The position numbers and the translations under genes were made by a program. From Mariniphaga sp041684965 (GTDB taxonomy: Bacteria > Bacteroidota > Bacteroidia > Bacteroidales > Prolixibacteraceae): 64,000 nt of DNA. The notes beneath the pieces are model-generated. The model was not told where the DNA came from, ran no database searches, and worked only from the letters and a program-made list of their open reading frames with translations. Position 1 is the stretch's first letter. Each line of letters begins with the position of its first letter. This document shows positions 9,591-18,698 of the stretch, piece by piece. The DNA lies in the NCBI GenBank assembly GCA_041684965.1, contig JAWLGR010000004.1:1-64000 (forward strand), read 5' to 3'.

Positions 9591-9680
9591 GGGCTAAAGA
9601 CTCTCAAAATAGAACTTTTACAAACCCCGACATGAATGCCGGCGTTAGTAATCTTATTGGAAGCAAATGGGCTTTAGCCC
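9591..9680. repeat. GGGCTAAAG inverted-repeat element
   Basis: GGGCTAAAG at 9591-9599 pairs with CTTTAGCCC at 9672-9680 and encloses a short segment containing accccgacatgaatgccgg. It lies in the 327-bp gap between two convergent genes, and no gene is seen there. It resembles REP-type hairpins and may act as a terminator or be a relic of one. Confidence 0.5.
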
Positions 9681-9826
9681 AAAATACATTCTATTGATTG
9701 TCAATACCTTTTGTCCTTTATGCCTTTTTCAAGTGTATTCGTTAAAACTTAAGGTTATTTATTTTGTCTCGTCCTGATGACCGATAATTTTCATTCCAGG
9801 TAGAAATGTTAATTCAATATAAGTAC

Positions 9827-10996
9827 TTAAACCGGAATCATTTCAATGGTAAATGGTGGACAAATAACAGCACATGCACCACATCCTACACATTTATCTT
9901 TATACACAACAGGAACCATATAATTACCTGACCCATGAAAACTTATTTCAATCGCATCAAATTTACAAGCCTCTTTGCACCGGTCACATTCCTTGTGTTC
10001 TGTTAACAGGCAATCATCAGGATGAATAACAGCCAGAGCCATTACAATTTGTTTTTTATCATCCGCGCTAAACTCAGAAATTGCTCCGCTGGGGCAGACT
10101 TTTCCACAAATAGTACAACTTTCGAGACAATAGCTGGTATCAAAATGAACTACAGGTGTCATCCAGGCAACAGGATTGGATTTATCTGCATTATTAATAA
10201 TTATCTTTGTGGGGCAAGATTTAATGCAGTTACCACAACGTATGCACAATGTATTAAATAAACTTGATGAAAGTGACGATGGAGGGCGAATATAATTTTT
10301 TGTCGATGTGTAAATAAATTTTGGAATTATTAGTCCTGCAGCTAGACCCATCCCCGAGGCCATAAATAGTCTTCTGTCAAATTTGAGGTAAGAATTCTCA
10401 TTTTTATTAATCCTTTTTGTTTTCCGGATGAAGTTTTTAGCAGAACTCAATAACTCCTGTAACCCACCCAATGGGCAGATTCTTGCGCACCAGATGCCTG
10501 GAAAAAAGAAATGCAATGCTAATAAAACCGGAAAACCTGAAAGAGATAATATAACCCAAAATGATTTGTTTTCAGAAAAAACAGCAAAGAATCCATGAAA
10601 AATAGCCATTGGATCAAGCAGGATAAAAAGAGGCAATCCAAATACAGCAGATGATAAGGAAACAAGAGCAATTCCTTTTGATAGATTTGGTATCTTGTTT
10701 AATTTAAAATGTCTGCGTTTACTTTTTCGAGACACCAAATCACAACCAAATCCAACCGGGCACAAAAATCGGCAAAACCAACGTTTGTAAATAAATGAAA
10801 AAAACAGGGTCATAAAACCCAAAATATTCATTAAAACAAAAGATTTTAAAACAAAAACTGAATTGAACATTACAAACGGACTAAGCCATGCATAGATACC
10901 AGTAAGACTTCCCCAAAACAAGGGAAGAGCAAAAATAACAGCTAAAACAGCAGATACAGGTCGGATTCTTTCGGATTTTAAATTAATTATCTTCAT
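9827..10996 (-). CDS. Membrane polyferredoxin, NapH/NapG-like fusion
   Basis: A 389-residue iron-sulfur membrane protein. The N-terminal half has about four membrane segments and two NapH-type cysteine motifs (CRFLCPVGFGCDL and CARICPLGGLQELL). Near residue 208 a Tat-like RRLFMASGMGLAAG segment leads into a second half with four Cys clusters: CIRCGNCIKSCP, CLESCTICGKVCP, CDRCKEAC and CVGCGACAVICPP. It thus looks like NapH joined to NapG. Probable role: moving electrons between the quinone pool and an exported redox partner. It overlaps the upstream FAD oxidoreductase by 4 bp (ATGA), which makes that enzyme its likely partner. The nitrate-reduction label should not be carried over: no napA is present. 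Confidence 0.85.
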   Translation of the reverse strand: MKIINLKSERIRPVSAVLAVIFALPLFWGSLTGIYAWLSPFVMFNSVFVLKSFVLMNILGFMTLFFSFIYKRWFCRFLCPVGFGCDLVSRKSKRRHFKLNKIPNLSKGIALVSLSSAVFGLPLFILLDPMAIFHGFFAVFSENKSFWVILSLSGFPVLLALHFFFPGIWCARICPLGGLQELLSSAKNFIRKTKRINKNENSYLKFDRRLFMASGMGLAAGLIIPKFIYTSTKNYIRPPSSLSSSLFNTLCIRCGNCIKSCPTKIIINNADKSNPVAWMTPVVHFDTSYCLESCTICGKVCPSGAISEFSADDKKQIVMALAVIHPDDCLLTEHKECDRCKEACKFDAIEISFHGSGNYMVPVVYKDKCVGCGACAVICPPFTIEMIPV

Positions 10997-12339
10997 CCCA
11001 GCCAGGCTCCCTGTTCCTTCAACAAGCTTTTCAATTTCCCGGTATCAATGTTTCTTACCGATTTTTTATCTTTCACAGAAAGACCGGCTGCTGCTCCTGC
11101 CCCATGCCCTGTAATCAATGCAGTACCAATTATCCGCCCATCTTCAACCATGTCGCGCATATAGCTGAAACAACGTCCCGCAACAATTAAATTCTCCGTT
11201 TTTCTTGGAAGCAATGACCTATATGGTATCTGCCACATTGGTCGCTGGGAAGTTTCAACCCTTTTCCCTTTAAAAAGTGTAGTAGTCCAGGCACCACAAA
11301 CACCGATTACATCATGGAATGATTTATAAGTCATGGTATCTTCCAGGGTTAACCTATATTCACCTTCCAAAATTCTTGACACACGTATTCCTAATTGTGA
11401 AGCTGAATCCAACAGAAATACTTCTTCATGCCCCGGCGTTTGCCTAATCTTCTGCGTATCTTCCCAAATCTTTAACCGGTATTCGGTTTGCAATTGAGAC
11501 AAAGTTATTGCATCCACTCCATCCTGCTCATCTCTTCCCCTCATGTTAACCCAATTGACTGACGGTAAAGGCGTAGGATCTCCTACATACATTTTTTGAT
11601 ACCCCGGCTTCTTCGTATCGATACGATCTACGTTGCCAAGGCGGTGCACCAGGCCAATATGGTATTTCATCGTATTGTAGGCATCACCGGTCCAATGGAA
11701 GATATCCCCATCACCCGTACAGTCAATTACTACTTTAGCCAGTAAAGCCATCCTTCCCGATTTGTTTTCAAGAAAAACCCCTTTGATTGTTGGGCCGTCC
11801 ATAATAACATTTGCACACAATGTATGATAAAGTACTTTTACTCCTGCTTCACTAATCATTTTCTCAATAACATATTTTGCAGCCTCGGGATCAACCACCG
11901 GATTAATTTCCTCGATACTCATACCAATGTCTCTTAAGTTTTCAGACATTTCCCCTCCTATTCCATAAATAACCTGCCTTCTGCTTCCTCTTTTATCAAC
12001 ACCATGCGTAGAGAGTAAAGGAAGTACAAGTCCTCCTGTCCATAAACCTCCCAGATGATTGTACCTTTCCACAAGATAAGTTTCGGCACCTGTTCTGCTT
12101 GCGGCTATTGCTGCTGCTGTACCTGCTGGTCCACCGCCAATAACCAGAACATCTGTTTCGGTTAAAACAGGAATCTGTCTTGCAGGTTCAAGGATAGTAT
12201 TCCCTGATAACCCTGAGGGTTCCTCTCCAGGATTAAATTCCTCTGTTAGATTTGGGTTACTCCTAATTGTACATCCCTGTCCAACAGAAAGGGCTCCGCC
12301 CGCTACTATGAGCTTTGTTAAAAAATTCCTTCTTTTCAT
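10993..12339 (-). CDS. Exported FAD-dependent oxidoreductase (FAD_oxidored family)
   Basis: A 448-residue flavoprotein. It has a Tat-type leader (MKRRNFLTKLIVAGGALSVG) with a possible lipobox cysteine (QGC), then the dinucleotide-binding motif DVLVIGGGPAGTAAAIAASR near residue 63 with the acidic end of strand 2 (YLVER), and the family segments VVIDCTGDGDIF and NLIVAGRCFSYMRD near the C-terminus. It belongs to the FAD_oxidored group common next to sugar-use genes in Bacteroidetes. It is translationally coupled (4-bp overlap) to the polyferredoxin, suggesting an exported dehydrogenase or reductase fed by membrane electrons. Substrate unknown. Confidence 0.88.
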   Translation of the reverse strand: MKRRNFLTKLIVAGGALSVGQGCTIRSNPNLTEEFNPGEEPSGLSGNTILEPARQIPVLTETDVLVIGGGPAGTAAAIAASRTGAETYLVERYNHLGGLWTGGLVLPLLSTHGVDKRGSRRQVIYGIGGEMSENLRDIGMSIEEINPVVDPEAAKYVIEKMISEAGVKVLYHTLCANVIMDGPTIKGVFLENKSGRMALLAKVVIDCTGDGDIFHWTGDAYNTMKYHIGLVHRLGNVDRIDTKKPGYQKMYVGDPTPLPSVNWVNMRGRDEQDGVDAITLSQLQTEYRLKIWEDTQKIRQTPGHEEVFLLDSASQLGIRVSRILEGEYRLTLEDTMTYKSFHDVIGVCGAWTTTLFKGKRVETSQRPMWQIPYRSLLPRKTENLIVAGRCFSYMRDMVEDGRIIGTALITGHGAGAAAGLSVKDKKSVRNIDTGKLKSLLKEQGAWLG

Positions 12340-13002
12340 AATCAGGCTAATTTTAATCGATCTTTAATCCAGCTTTTAAGCTTATTTTTTTGATAATTTT
12401 ACCCTTCAATTCTAATATCATTTATTCAATCAACTCATGAGGAAAGAGTTCATTTTAAGGAACTGAACAGAGTATAAATTCAATATGACCCCAAAAGGTG
12501 GCATAGAAGTCGGAAATTTGAGAATATTATTTTCTGCTTCATACATAATCATTCGCTGGAAATACCATTGCCTTCAGTAGATTCATGAAATTTAGTAGAC
12601 TCTTTTTAGTACCATTCACCAAGGAGATAAATATAGCAAAAATCATCATCTAAAATGGCTAAATCAGCGTCCATTAAAACAATTCTGCAGCAATTAGCCA
12701 TTGTTTGGGTGCAGCGAATTCCGATTCGCTGATTTCTGATTTTAAATACACTATTTGCCGGTCCGACTCATCATGGTTTCTGCAACCAGTTTAAATATCT
12801 GCCTATTCTACCAATCAAAAGTCCTGAATTGTGCATCTTGAAAGGAAAAGTCTGAACCTTGATTTCCTGATTAACCCGATGACCAGGATTGGAAAGAACC
12901 AGGGGAATTGAAGTGAAGCATCTTGAAACAAGTATTCCTTTACTTCCTGTCAGGATATCCGGTTACTCCTTTAAACAATTGCCATCTCTTTAACGTTTAC
13001 AA
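12340..13002. other. Intergenic region with a deiminase tail relic and one repeat arm
   Basis: No intact gene in 660 bp. At 12821-12862 the last codons of an agmatine deiminase gene survive (VLNCAS, stop, KEKSEP, stop), and at once a left arm of the GTCTGAACC repeat follows (12850 to about 12890). The word gcgaattccgattcgc near 12715 is a small palindrome. Confidence 0.6.
12821..12862 (+). pseudogene. 3' relic of an agmatine deiminase gene
   Basis: Reads VLNCAS-stop-KEKSEP-stop, matching the end of the intact gene at 36743-37591 (VLHCASWTVKFEP) and the relic at 52364. Only about 14 codons remain and the Trp codon is a stop. Confidence 0.6.
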
Positions 13003-14025
13003 GTGAAATTTGATGAACTGAATATGGAAGTTTCATTGATAGAGGGAAGTAATAATCATCAGGTTGATCTTGAAAAAAACAATCAGGAGAAAAATGCATC
13101 ACCTGAAATAGTTGAAAACCGGATACTTTTTAATAACCCAACCGTCGGAAATGTTCAATGTTCGGTTACAGCCACTCCCAAGATCACCCTGTTTCACGGT
13201 TCCGTCAATTTAAACAATTCCGTTTTACTTCAAACAATGGCATCGCCCAACAGTTTGAATATATGTTTACTCCTGGAAGGATTTATAGAGACGCATTTTC
13301 AAAGTCACAAAAAAACACTTCATTTATGCCCCAATTCACACAATTCCATTCATTTAATTGAGCCCGAGGGTGAGCATCAGTTCCCGGGAGGAGAAAACAA
13401 AGTTTTTCATTTAAACATTCGGTCGGACCATTTTTTCAACCATTTTAATTCAGATGATGTAATTACAGATAAATTCAGGAACAGCATATTTAAAAACTTA
13501 CCTCTTGTGGCGTCATCCAAACCGATGCCTGTTTCGCCCGAAATGAAATCTGTTATTTATGCGCTCATGAATAATCCTTTCAGGGATGGAATGAAAAAAA
13601 TGTATCTCGAGTTAAAAACCTTTGAACTCCTGATGATGCAGTTTTTGCAATTTGATGAAAAATCGGATACCGGTACTTCCCTGTCTCCAAAAGAAAGAAA
13701 AATAGCTTCAGAAATAAAGATGCTGCTGGAAGATAACTATCTGCAATCATGGACACTGGGTGAACTGGCAAAACAAACCGGAACCAACATTCAAACCGTA
13801 AAAAAGTCATTTAAAATAACCTATAACACCAATGTTTTCACTTATTATCAAAAACTAAGAATGGACTATGCAAAACATCTGCTTTTAGATTTAAATAAAA
13901 CGGTTGCGGAAGTTTCCGATACGCTTGGTTACAGCCATCAGAACCATTTTTCCCTGGCATTTAAAAAAATGTTTGGTTATCCTCCATCTCAATTAAAAGA
14001 ACGCCAGGCAAAACTTTTTTGGTAA
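13003..14025 (+). CDS. AraC family transcriptional regulator
   Basis: A 340-residue regulator. The C-terminal ~100 residues are an AraC/XylS double helix-turn-helix (WTLGELAKQTGTNIQTVKKSFK, then ...AEVSDTLGYSHQNHFSLAFKKMFGYPPSQLK). The N-terminal part is a beta-rich ligand domain without a recognised family. The GTG at 13003 is one possible start; the ATG at 13024 would remove seven residues, and no strong ribosome binding site decides. It lies 115 bp upstream of an NmrA-like reductase gene on the same strand, which it may control. Confidence 0.9.
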   Translation: MKFDELNMEVSLIEGSNNHQVDLEKNNQEKNASPEIVENRILFNNPTVGNVQCSVTATPKITLFHGSVNLNNSVLLQTMASPNSLNICLLLEGFIETHFQSHKKTLHLCPNSHNSIHLIEPEGEHQFPGGENKVFHLNIRSDHFFNHFNSDDVITDKFRNSIFKNLPLVASSKPMPVSPEMKSVIYALMNNPFRDGMKKMYLELKTFELLMMQFLQFDEKSDTGTSLSPKERKIASEIKMLLEDNYLQSWTLGELAKQTGTNIQTVKKSFKITYNTNVFTYYQKLRMDYAKHLLLDLNKTVAEVSDTLGYSHQNHFSLAFKKMFGYPPSQLKERQAKLFW

Positions 14026-14140
14026 CATCTCTCTAAAATTTCTGATTTCGTAGATTCTATTGCCGGTTTCGTAGAAAAGCCCGCCAATGGCCATCCTAAA
14101 TTTGTGCAAACAAAGCAGATAAAAATTTAATAATTAAAAA

Positions 14141-15091
14141 ATGAAAGCACAAACAGAACAATTCACAGAAATTGACAAACGGTCAACATCAAAAAGAGAA
14201 ATCGTAGTCTGCGGTGCCACAGGCACCCAAGGAAGCGGTGTGGTTGAATCCCTTTTGAACAACCGGGATAAATGGAATATTGTAGCCTTGTCGAGAGATC
14301 TTGACAGTGAGAAGACCCGGAAACTGAAAGCACTGGGAATTGAAGTCAGAGAAGCTGATTTAGAAGACAAAACATCGTTAACCGCAGCTTTTAAAGGAGC
14401 ATATGGAGTGTTTGCCGTAACACAACCCTGGTCGGCCGACAACAGGCATTGTTTCCCGAAAAAGGAAGTAGAACAGGGAACAAATATAATCGAGGCTTGT
14501 CTGGCAAACAATATAGAGCACATAGTTTACAGCAGTGTATTGAATTTCACTTCTAAGAAAATCAATGTACCTCATGTGGACAGCAAACTGGAAATTGAGG
14601 AAATATTAAAATCAACTTCACTCCCTTACACCATTATAAGGTTGCCACAGTTTATGGATAATCTCGGTTCTCATTTCTTTCCTGTAAAAAAGGGTGTAAT
14701 AAAAGGATTTGTGGATGCGGATGCAAAAGTACCTTATATCTGCTCGAAAGATATCGGGAAATTTGTTTGCCTCGCATTCAACAATCCAGGTCAGTATCAG
14801 AATCAGGAAATCAGTATCATCGGGGATATGGTTTCAGGTGTGGAGTTAAGTCAGTTAATGAGTCATGTAAGGATGAATGAAAAATTTAAATACAAATCGG
14901 TTCCAAAGCTCTTGCTGAAGCTGTTTGCCCGGGAATTTTATACGATGAGGATATTTTTCGAGACATATGGAAGAGCACCCCTGGTAAATATACCAACGGA
15001 TATCCATAAGCAATCCCGGAGGATGCTGCCCGAACTTACCACCATGCATCAGTTTTTAACCATGAAATTCGATTCATTGATTTCATTTTAA
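14141..15091 (+). CDS. NmrA-like NAD(P)-binding protein
   Basis: A 316-residue member of the NmrA/HSCARG branch of atypical short-chain dehydrogenases. The Rossmann motif VVCGATGTQGSGVVESLL lies near residue 23, and the family segments YGVFAVTQPW and YTIIRLPQFMDNLG follow. The catalytic YxxxK of true reductases is not evident, which fits the redox-sensor role known for NmrA and HSCARG. Cytosolic. The AraC-type gene just upstream is a plausible regulator. Confidence 0.88.
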   Translation: MKAQTEQFTEIDKRSTSKREIVVCGATGTQGSGVVESLLNNRDKWNIVALSRDLDSEKTRKLKALGIEVREADLEDKTSLTAAFKGAYGVFAVTQPWSADNRHCFPKKEVEQGTNIIEACLANNIEHIVYSSVLNFTSKKINVPHVDSKLEIEEILKSTSLPYTIIRLPQFMDNLGSHFFPVKKGVIKGFVDADAKVPYICSKDIGKFVCLAFNNPGQYQNQEISIIGDMVSGVELSQLMSHVRMNEKFKYKSVPKLLLKLFAREFYTMRIFFETYGRAPLVNIPTDIHKQSRRMLPELTTMHQFLTMKFDSLISF

Positions 15092-15181
15092 CAAGCAGGG
15101 ATTCCATCTTATTCTCCCTTTGGCCCTCCGGAATTATAGCGAATGGACGGACAGAATGTAAAGATAGAATCCCGGCTCCCG

Positions 15182-15287
15182 GAAGTTTTTGGCAGCAGCT
15201 ATTCTTTTATTCCCTTTGATGCCCGTAATTGCAGAAGGCGAAAGAGTGCTGAATTGTGCATCATGGTAGATGAAGCCTGAACCTTGA
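15182..15287 (+). pseudogene. 3' relic of an agmatine deiminase gene
   Basis: About 105 bp resemble 37487-37591 of the intact deiminase: gaagtttttggcagcagcta, ccctttgatgcccg, and gtgctgaattgtgcatcatgg followed by a stop. At 15276 it runs into the left arm of the GTCTGAACC repeat. Small indels break the frame. Confidence 0.6.
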
Positions 15288-15387
15288 TTTTCGTGATTCA
15301 CCTGATGACCATGACAAGAACCAGGACAAAACGGAATATTTATTCCTTAAAAAACAACATCAGGTAATTTAATTACCGGATATTGTG

Positions 15388-15754
15388 CTAAATGTCGAAC
15401 AAAAATATGTCGTCAGTATCTATTTCCATTAGAAAACAATCTTTACCCTTCAGGCTAATAATAGAATCAATATTTTCAGAAAATGTTTTTAGTAATTGCT
15501 GATTTGATATATTTCCCAGATTTATTTTAATTAACTTTTAGGGGTCTGATGCAATAAAAAGGAATTTTTAAAATCTGCATCTTTAGTAATACGACACAAT
15601 TATGCTGATCAGTATACTTGCTGATATCCGCATCTGTGGTTTCGTATTTATTCAGTATCTGATTTACGTGAACAGCTTCAAAGCCAAAAGAATTTAAATG
15701 AGTTACAAGTTTGCAGGAAATATGGACATCACATAAAATTTCATTATGCAACAT
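15388..15754 (-). pseudogene. Frameshifted DUF5615 PIN-like toxin
   Basis: Begins MLHNEILCDVHISCKLVTHL...FGFEAVHVNQI, the N-terminus of DUF5615 PIN-like toxins. At about codon 58 one base is missing or extra: the other frame continues as DADFKNSF, the family's conserved second acidic motif, while the present frame reads KMQILKIPF. A second shift follows; the frame that continues carries KLIKINLGNIS, the expected late family motif, and ends FLMEIDTDDIFLFDI-stop at 15388. At least two frameshifts make it a pseudogene. It overlaps the remnant DUF433 antitoxin by about 11 bp, the normal order for this module. Confidence 0.75.
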
Positions 15755-15962
15755 CTTTTATAGAATGACCTGTCAGATATAATTTTGCAAATTTTAAGCT
15801 TGCCAGAATATCTTCTTTTTCAAGCTCTGGATGGTCATTAAGTATTTCTTCTATTGACATTCCTGAACCAAGCATGTCAATGATAACTTCCACCGGCCAT
15901 CTAATACTCATATGCATGGTTTACCATGACAGATTTCCGGATTTATTGTAATTCTGTTTCAT
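15744..15962 (-). pseudogene. Frameshifted DUF433 antitoxin
   Basis: Two reading frames together make a DUF433 antitoxin. NRITINPEICHGKPCI (ends near 15914) is followed, after a shift of one base, by SIRWPVEVIIDMLGSGMSIEEILNDHPELEKEDILASLKFAKLYL, with its stop at 15744. The likely ATG at 15962 is in yet another frame, so there are probably two lesions. It lies directly upstream of, and overlaps, the broken DUF5615 toxin. Confidence 0.72.
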
Positions 15963-16091
15963 ATTCCCCAATTAATGCGCAATTCGGAGATTGCGCCATC
16001 CTAAAGATGAGGATTGCATCCCTTCTCTCTTAGCCTGTTACTTCTGGTTAATTGCATAGGATTCCATCCATTATTCAGGCAATACATACCA

Positions 16092-16610
16092 TTAGTCGTT
16101 GCTCATTTTTTGCGCAAAATCATCAAGAATCTTTTTTGGACGGATATACTTTCTGCCTGAAGTTTTTTCGCTGAACAAACTGTTAAAATGAATATCATCT
16201 ATCCATTCAAAGTTAATGTCATCTGTCGTTTCAGCCAGCGCCAGATGGTATTCAATGTTATATTTCAGCCAGTTCATATGCCCCAGCTGGGTTCTGCTGT
16301 CGGTTGAATAAATTTCAGGTTCAGAATCAAGGTAAAAAAGGGATTCCAGCTTTTCATACCCATGTCTTTTAAGAAGCGAGGCTATCCGTCCAGGCAACAA
16401 GGGAAGCACCTTATTCAGGGATTTCCCCGGAATAACTATGGTTAACAATGTAGGGTGATGAAGAAAATGAATGGCCAATTTACCTGGCCTGTTCATGGAA
16501 ACCATCGATGCAAACCATTCGCCAGGCAATTCATAACCTGAAGGGTTGGGATCTTTTGTCGCTTTGATGCCGGCAATGTTAAGCAGCTTTTTTGTTGCCT
16601 TGATTTTCAT
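16092..16610 (-). CDS. DUF6933 family protein
   Basis: A 172-residue protein matching the DUF6933 pattern: an N-terminal ...TKKLLNIAGIK segment, ELPGEWFASMVSMNRPGKLAIHFLHHPTLLTIVIP, and STDSRTQLGHMNWLKYNIEYHL, where the family has N/S-R-S-V-L-G-x-M-N. No signal peptide or membrane segment. The function of the family is unknown; such genes are often found in accessory regions. Intact here despite decayed neighbours on both sides. Confidence 0.7.
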   Translation of the reverse strand: MKIKATKKLLNIAGIKATKDPNPSGYELPGEWFASMVSMNRPGKLAIHFLHHPTLLTIVIPGKSLNKVLPLLPGRIASLLKRHGYEKLESLFYLDSEPEIYSTDSRTQLGHMNWLKYNIEYHLALAETTDDINFEWIDDIHFNSLFSEKTSGRKYIRPKKILDDFAQKMSND

Positions 16611-16749
16611 TCAATTATTTTATCTTTCTGCAAACACCGGGTTATCAATCCAAACCGATACGACTTACTTCTTATGCTCATTCCACACGATTAGCCTGTA
16701 AGGTAATAATTTTAATCTTTATGGGGGTTCTTAACGAACCACCTGATAA

Positions 16750-17070
16750 TCAAAAATCATATTTTCTTTTGTTTTCAGGTATGGATTGAACCTGTTTTAT
16801 ATTTACCAGGATTTTGTTCAATGTAGCATTCAATTTTTTCCTGTCAGGCGGATTTCCCCAAAACACAACCTCCAACTCGTAATCCTCATATTCCATAATC
16901 TCCCTGGTAAGACTTTCAGCTTTATCCAGGTATTCTTTTTCATCCATACAATCGGAAGCCAGTAAACCATAATGCAGCATCAAATCATGGAACAGTTTTT
17001 CGGCTTCAATAAGAATTCCTTTATAGGCTTCGCTTGATAAATCATCCGTATCCATATGCTTTTTTATCAT
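16750..17070 (-). CDS. Small hypothetical acidic protein
   Basis: A 106-residue protein with no family that I recognise. It is acidic and mostly helical by composition (DDLSSEAYKGILIEAEKLFHDLMLHYGLL; ending in a lysine-rich tail). An in-frame ATG six residues downstream is an alternative start. A TAAATTTG -7 box (minus strand, 17083-17090) lies about 12 nt upstream of the start, which supports expression. It lies 140 bp upstream of the DUF6933 gene on the same strand. Confidence 0.55.
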   Translation of the reverse strand: MIKKHMDTDDLSSEAYKGILIEAEKLFHDLMLHYGLLASDCMDEKEYLDKAESLTREIMEYEDYELEVVFWGNPPDRKKLNATLNKILVNIKQVQSIPENKRKYDF

Positions 17071-17082
17071 GTTTTAATTGTT

Positions 17083-17090
17083 CAAATTTA
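17083..17090 (-). promoter_or_regulatory. Candidate -7 box TAAATTTG
   Basis: On the minus strand this reads TAAATTTG, a full match to TAnnTTTG, 12 nt before the ATG at 17070. No TTTG -33 element at the normal spacing was found. Confidence 0.35.
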
Positions 17091-17163
17091 ATGTAATCGC
17101 AAAAATAAAAGAAGACCCCCATCATAAAAAAATTGCGTACCGCAAGTTTTAATTCCAAAAACA

Positions 17164-18103
17164 TCACCCGTTAATCACATTCTCATTATGCCACTCAATA
17201 TAATCCTCATTGGGTCGGTTCATCCGATTCTCAGGAAGTACCTGGAGGTTGTTGCCATGAAACCTGTATTATTCCTTTCCGTTTTCAAAAACCTCCTTTA
17301 TTTTCCGGCTGACCTCCACCTTATAATCTTTTGTAATGGTGAGGTATCCCGAATCATATAATTTGTGCATATCTGCCTTGAGCAGGATTCCATTTGACAA
17401 ATGATAGGGGCCTGATTCAGAAAAAGGTTTTATATTGGCTGCCTCAAGGACAGGCAAGGTTTTTTCTCCCGAAATGGAAAATCTTCTGCTGTATGCTTCT
17501 GTTAACTAAACGCGAAATGCTCCCTAGCCTCACTTGTGTAAGATATTTTATTGTGTATTCTGCTCCCGGCTCTGTATGTATCAACTGGCTTTTTGTTGAT
17601 TCAGGCCGGTCAAACAACCTGTAGTGATGAAGTACCAACTCCACCTCGTCCCAAGGCTCTTTACCTTCCAATGAAAGTGTATCATATGATTTACCCTGGA
17701 CAATACTTCTGCTCCAGCTGACAGGAACAGGTATCAGTCGTTTCTGTCAAAAAATATGGGATCAGTTAAAACAATGCAACCAATGTTGGGATTTTTGCTG
17801 TAATGGTTATTTGAATTCCGGTAATTGATGATCTTATTTCTGAACTTGAAAAAAGATTCCAGCCTGTTTCTTTCCCCAAAAATGTTCCAGGCAACATCTA
17901 TCGGCAGTATGGAATGCGATGAAAAAAATCCCACTCCTGCAATTGCATTGTATGGATACTTCAGTTTAAACAAAAAAGGAGACTTGGGTGCTTAGCCATA
18001 ATCCGTGAATTGTCTCCGGGCTGCCAAAAATTGATATCCTCATTTTCTCTGCTGGATAGAAAGTGATACAATCGTAATCAGTAACTCCTACATAATATTT
18101 CAT
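17164..18103 (-). pseudogene. Decayed HNH restriction-type endonuclease
   Basis: Spliced across frames, this reads as one HNH endonuclease of the putative-restriction (COG3440-like) type. The pieces in order are: MKYYVGVTDYD with a shift to WYHFLSSRENEDINFWQPGDNSR (18103-18000), FLFKLKYPYNAIAGVGFF...GCIVLTDPIFF (to about 17740), EGKEPWDEVELVLHHYRLFDR, FRV-stop-LTEAYSRRFSISGEKTLPVLEAANIKPF...NGILLKADMHKLYDSGY (HNH region), then NGKE-stop-YRFHGNNLQVLPENRMNRP...WHNENVING-stop at 17164. I count at least three frameshifts and two nonsense codons. Every conserved block is present, so the gene was whole before it decayed. Confidence 0.75.
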
Positions 18104-18179
18104 GCCTCAGGTTTCGGTTTGTGCTAGATTGATTTAACCAGTTCCGCGTCAAGCGTACCAGAGAAACTGATCAGGCCTC

Positions 18180-18534
18180 TCCTAACACGGTTCTGGTAAT
18201 ACAGAAAATGGCCCGGTTTATGAATCGCAAACGGGAGATTATTCCTGAAAACAGCATTGTTAAACCACCTTCAGCCGAACTTCGTCCCGACCAGAAAGAT
18301 ACCGAATCCCTACCCGAGTATGAAATTCTCGATAAAATCCTGTTCGGTTTTATCGAACAGTACCTTTCACAATTAGAAATTGAAAACAGAGGTTTCGACC
18401 CGGAAGTGGTGAAAAAAATAATACGCATGGTAAACACCAACGAGTATAAACGGTTTCAGGCAGCGCCCATTTTGCGTGTGAGTTACAAGGTATTTGGTTT
18501 TAGCCGGAAGATGCCTCTGGTAGCGAGGTATTGA
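18180..18534 (+). pseudogene. nadE: C-terminal fragment of NAD+ synthetase
   Basis: The last ~110 residues of glutamine-dependent NAD+ synthetase (NadE): ARFMNRKREIIPENSIVKPPSAELRPDQKDTESLPEYEILDKILFGFIEQ, then NTNEYKRFQAAPILRVSYKVFGFSRKMPLVARY and stop. The coding similarity extends upstream of the ATG at 18208 (NTVLVIQK in frame), so this is a truncated copy and not a small gene. The ATP- and NaAD-binding SGGxDS loop and the glutaminase domain are absent. A working nadE must lie elsewhere. Confidence 0.8.
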
Positions 18535-18563
18535 AAATTTTTCTACATTTGCTTCTATGATCA

Positions 18564-18620
18564 AATGCAGAACAGCTCAACATCTCGAAACGTACCGTGG
18601 AAACCCACATTTCCGCTTAT
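18564..18620 (+). pseudogene. Scrap of a sigma-factor or LuxR helix-turn-helix
   Basis: About 18 codons read NAEQLNISKRTVETHISA, the recognition-helix pattern of region 4 of ECF sigma factors (or a LuxR HTH). It merges without a stop into the reading frame of the next gene, which makes a longer frame starting GTG at 18597, but the chimeric stretch has no meaning as protein. Confidence 0.5.
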
Positions 18621-18698
18621 GAATTTGTATTAATTTTTATTAATCTGGCGGCAGTTGAAAAATCAAAAGAACCATCGCTGGCCAAAAATTTAAGTGTT

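Noticed and set aside
9827..12339. Periplasmic nitrate reductase (Nap) operon
   Set aside because: The membrane protein is NapH/NapG-like, but no napA, napB or napD is present; its coupled partner is an FAD oxidoreductase.
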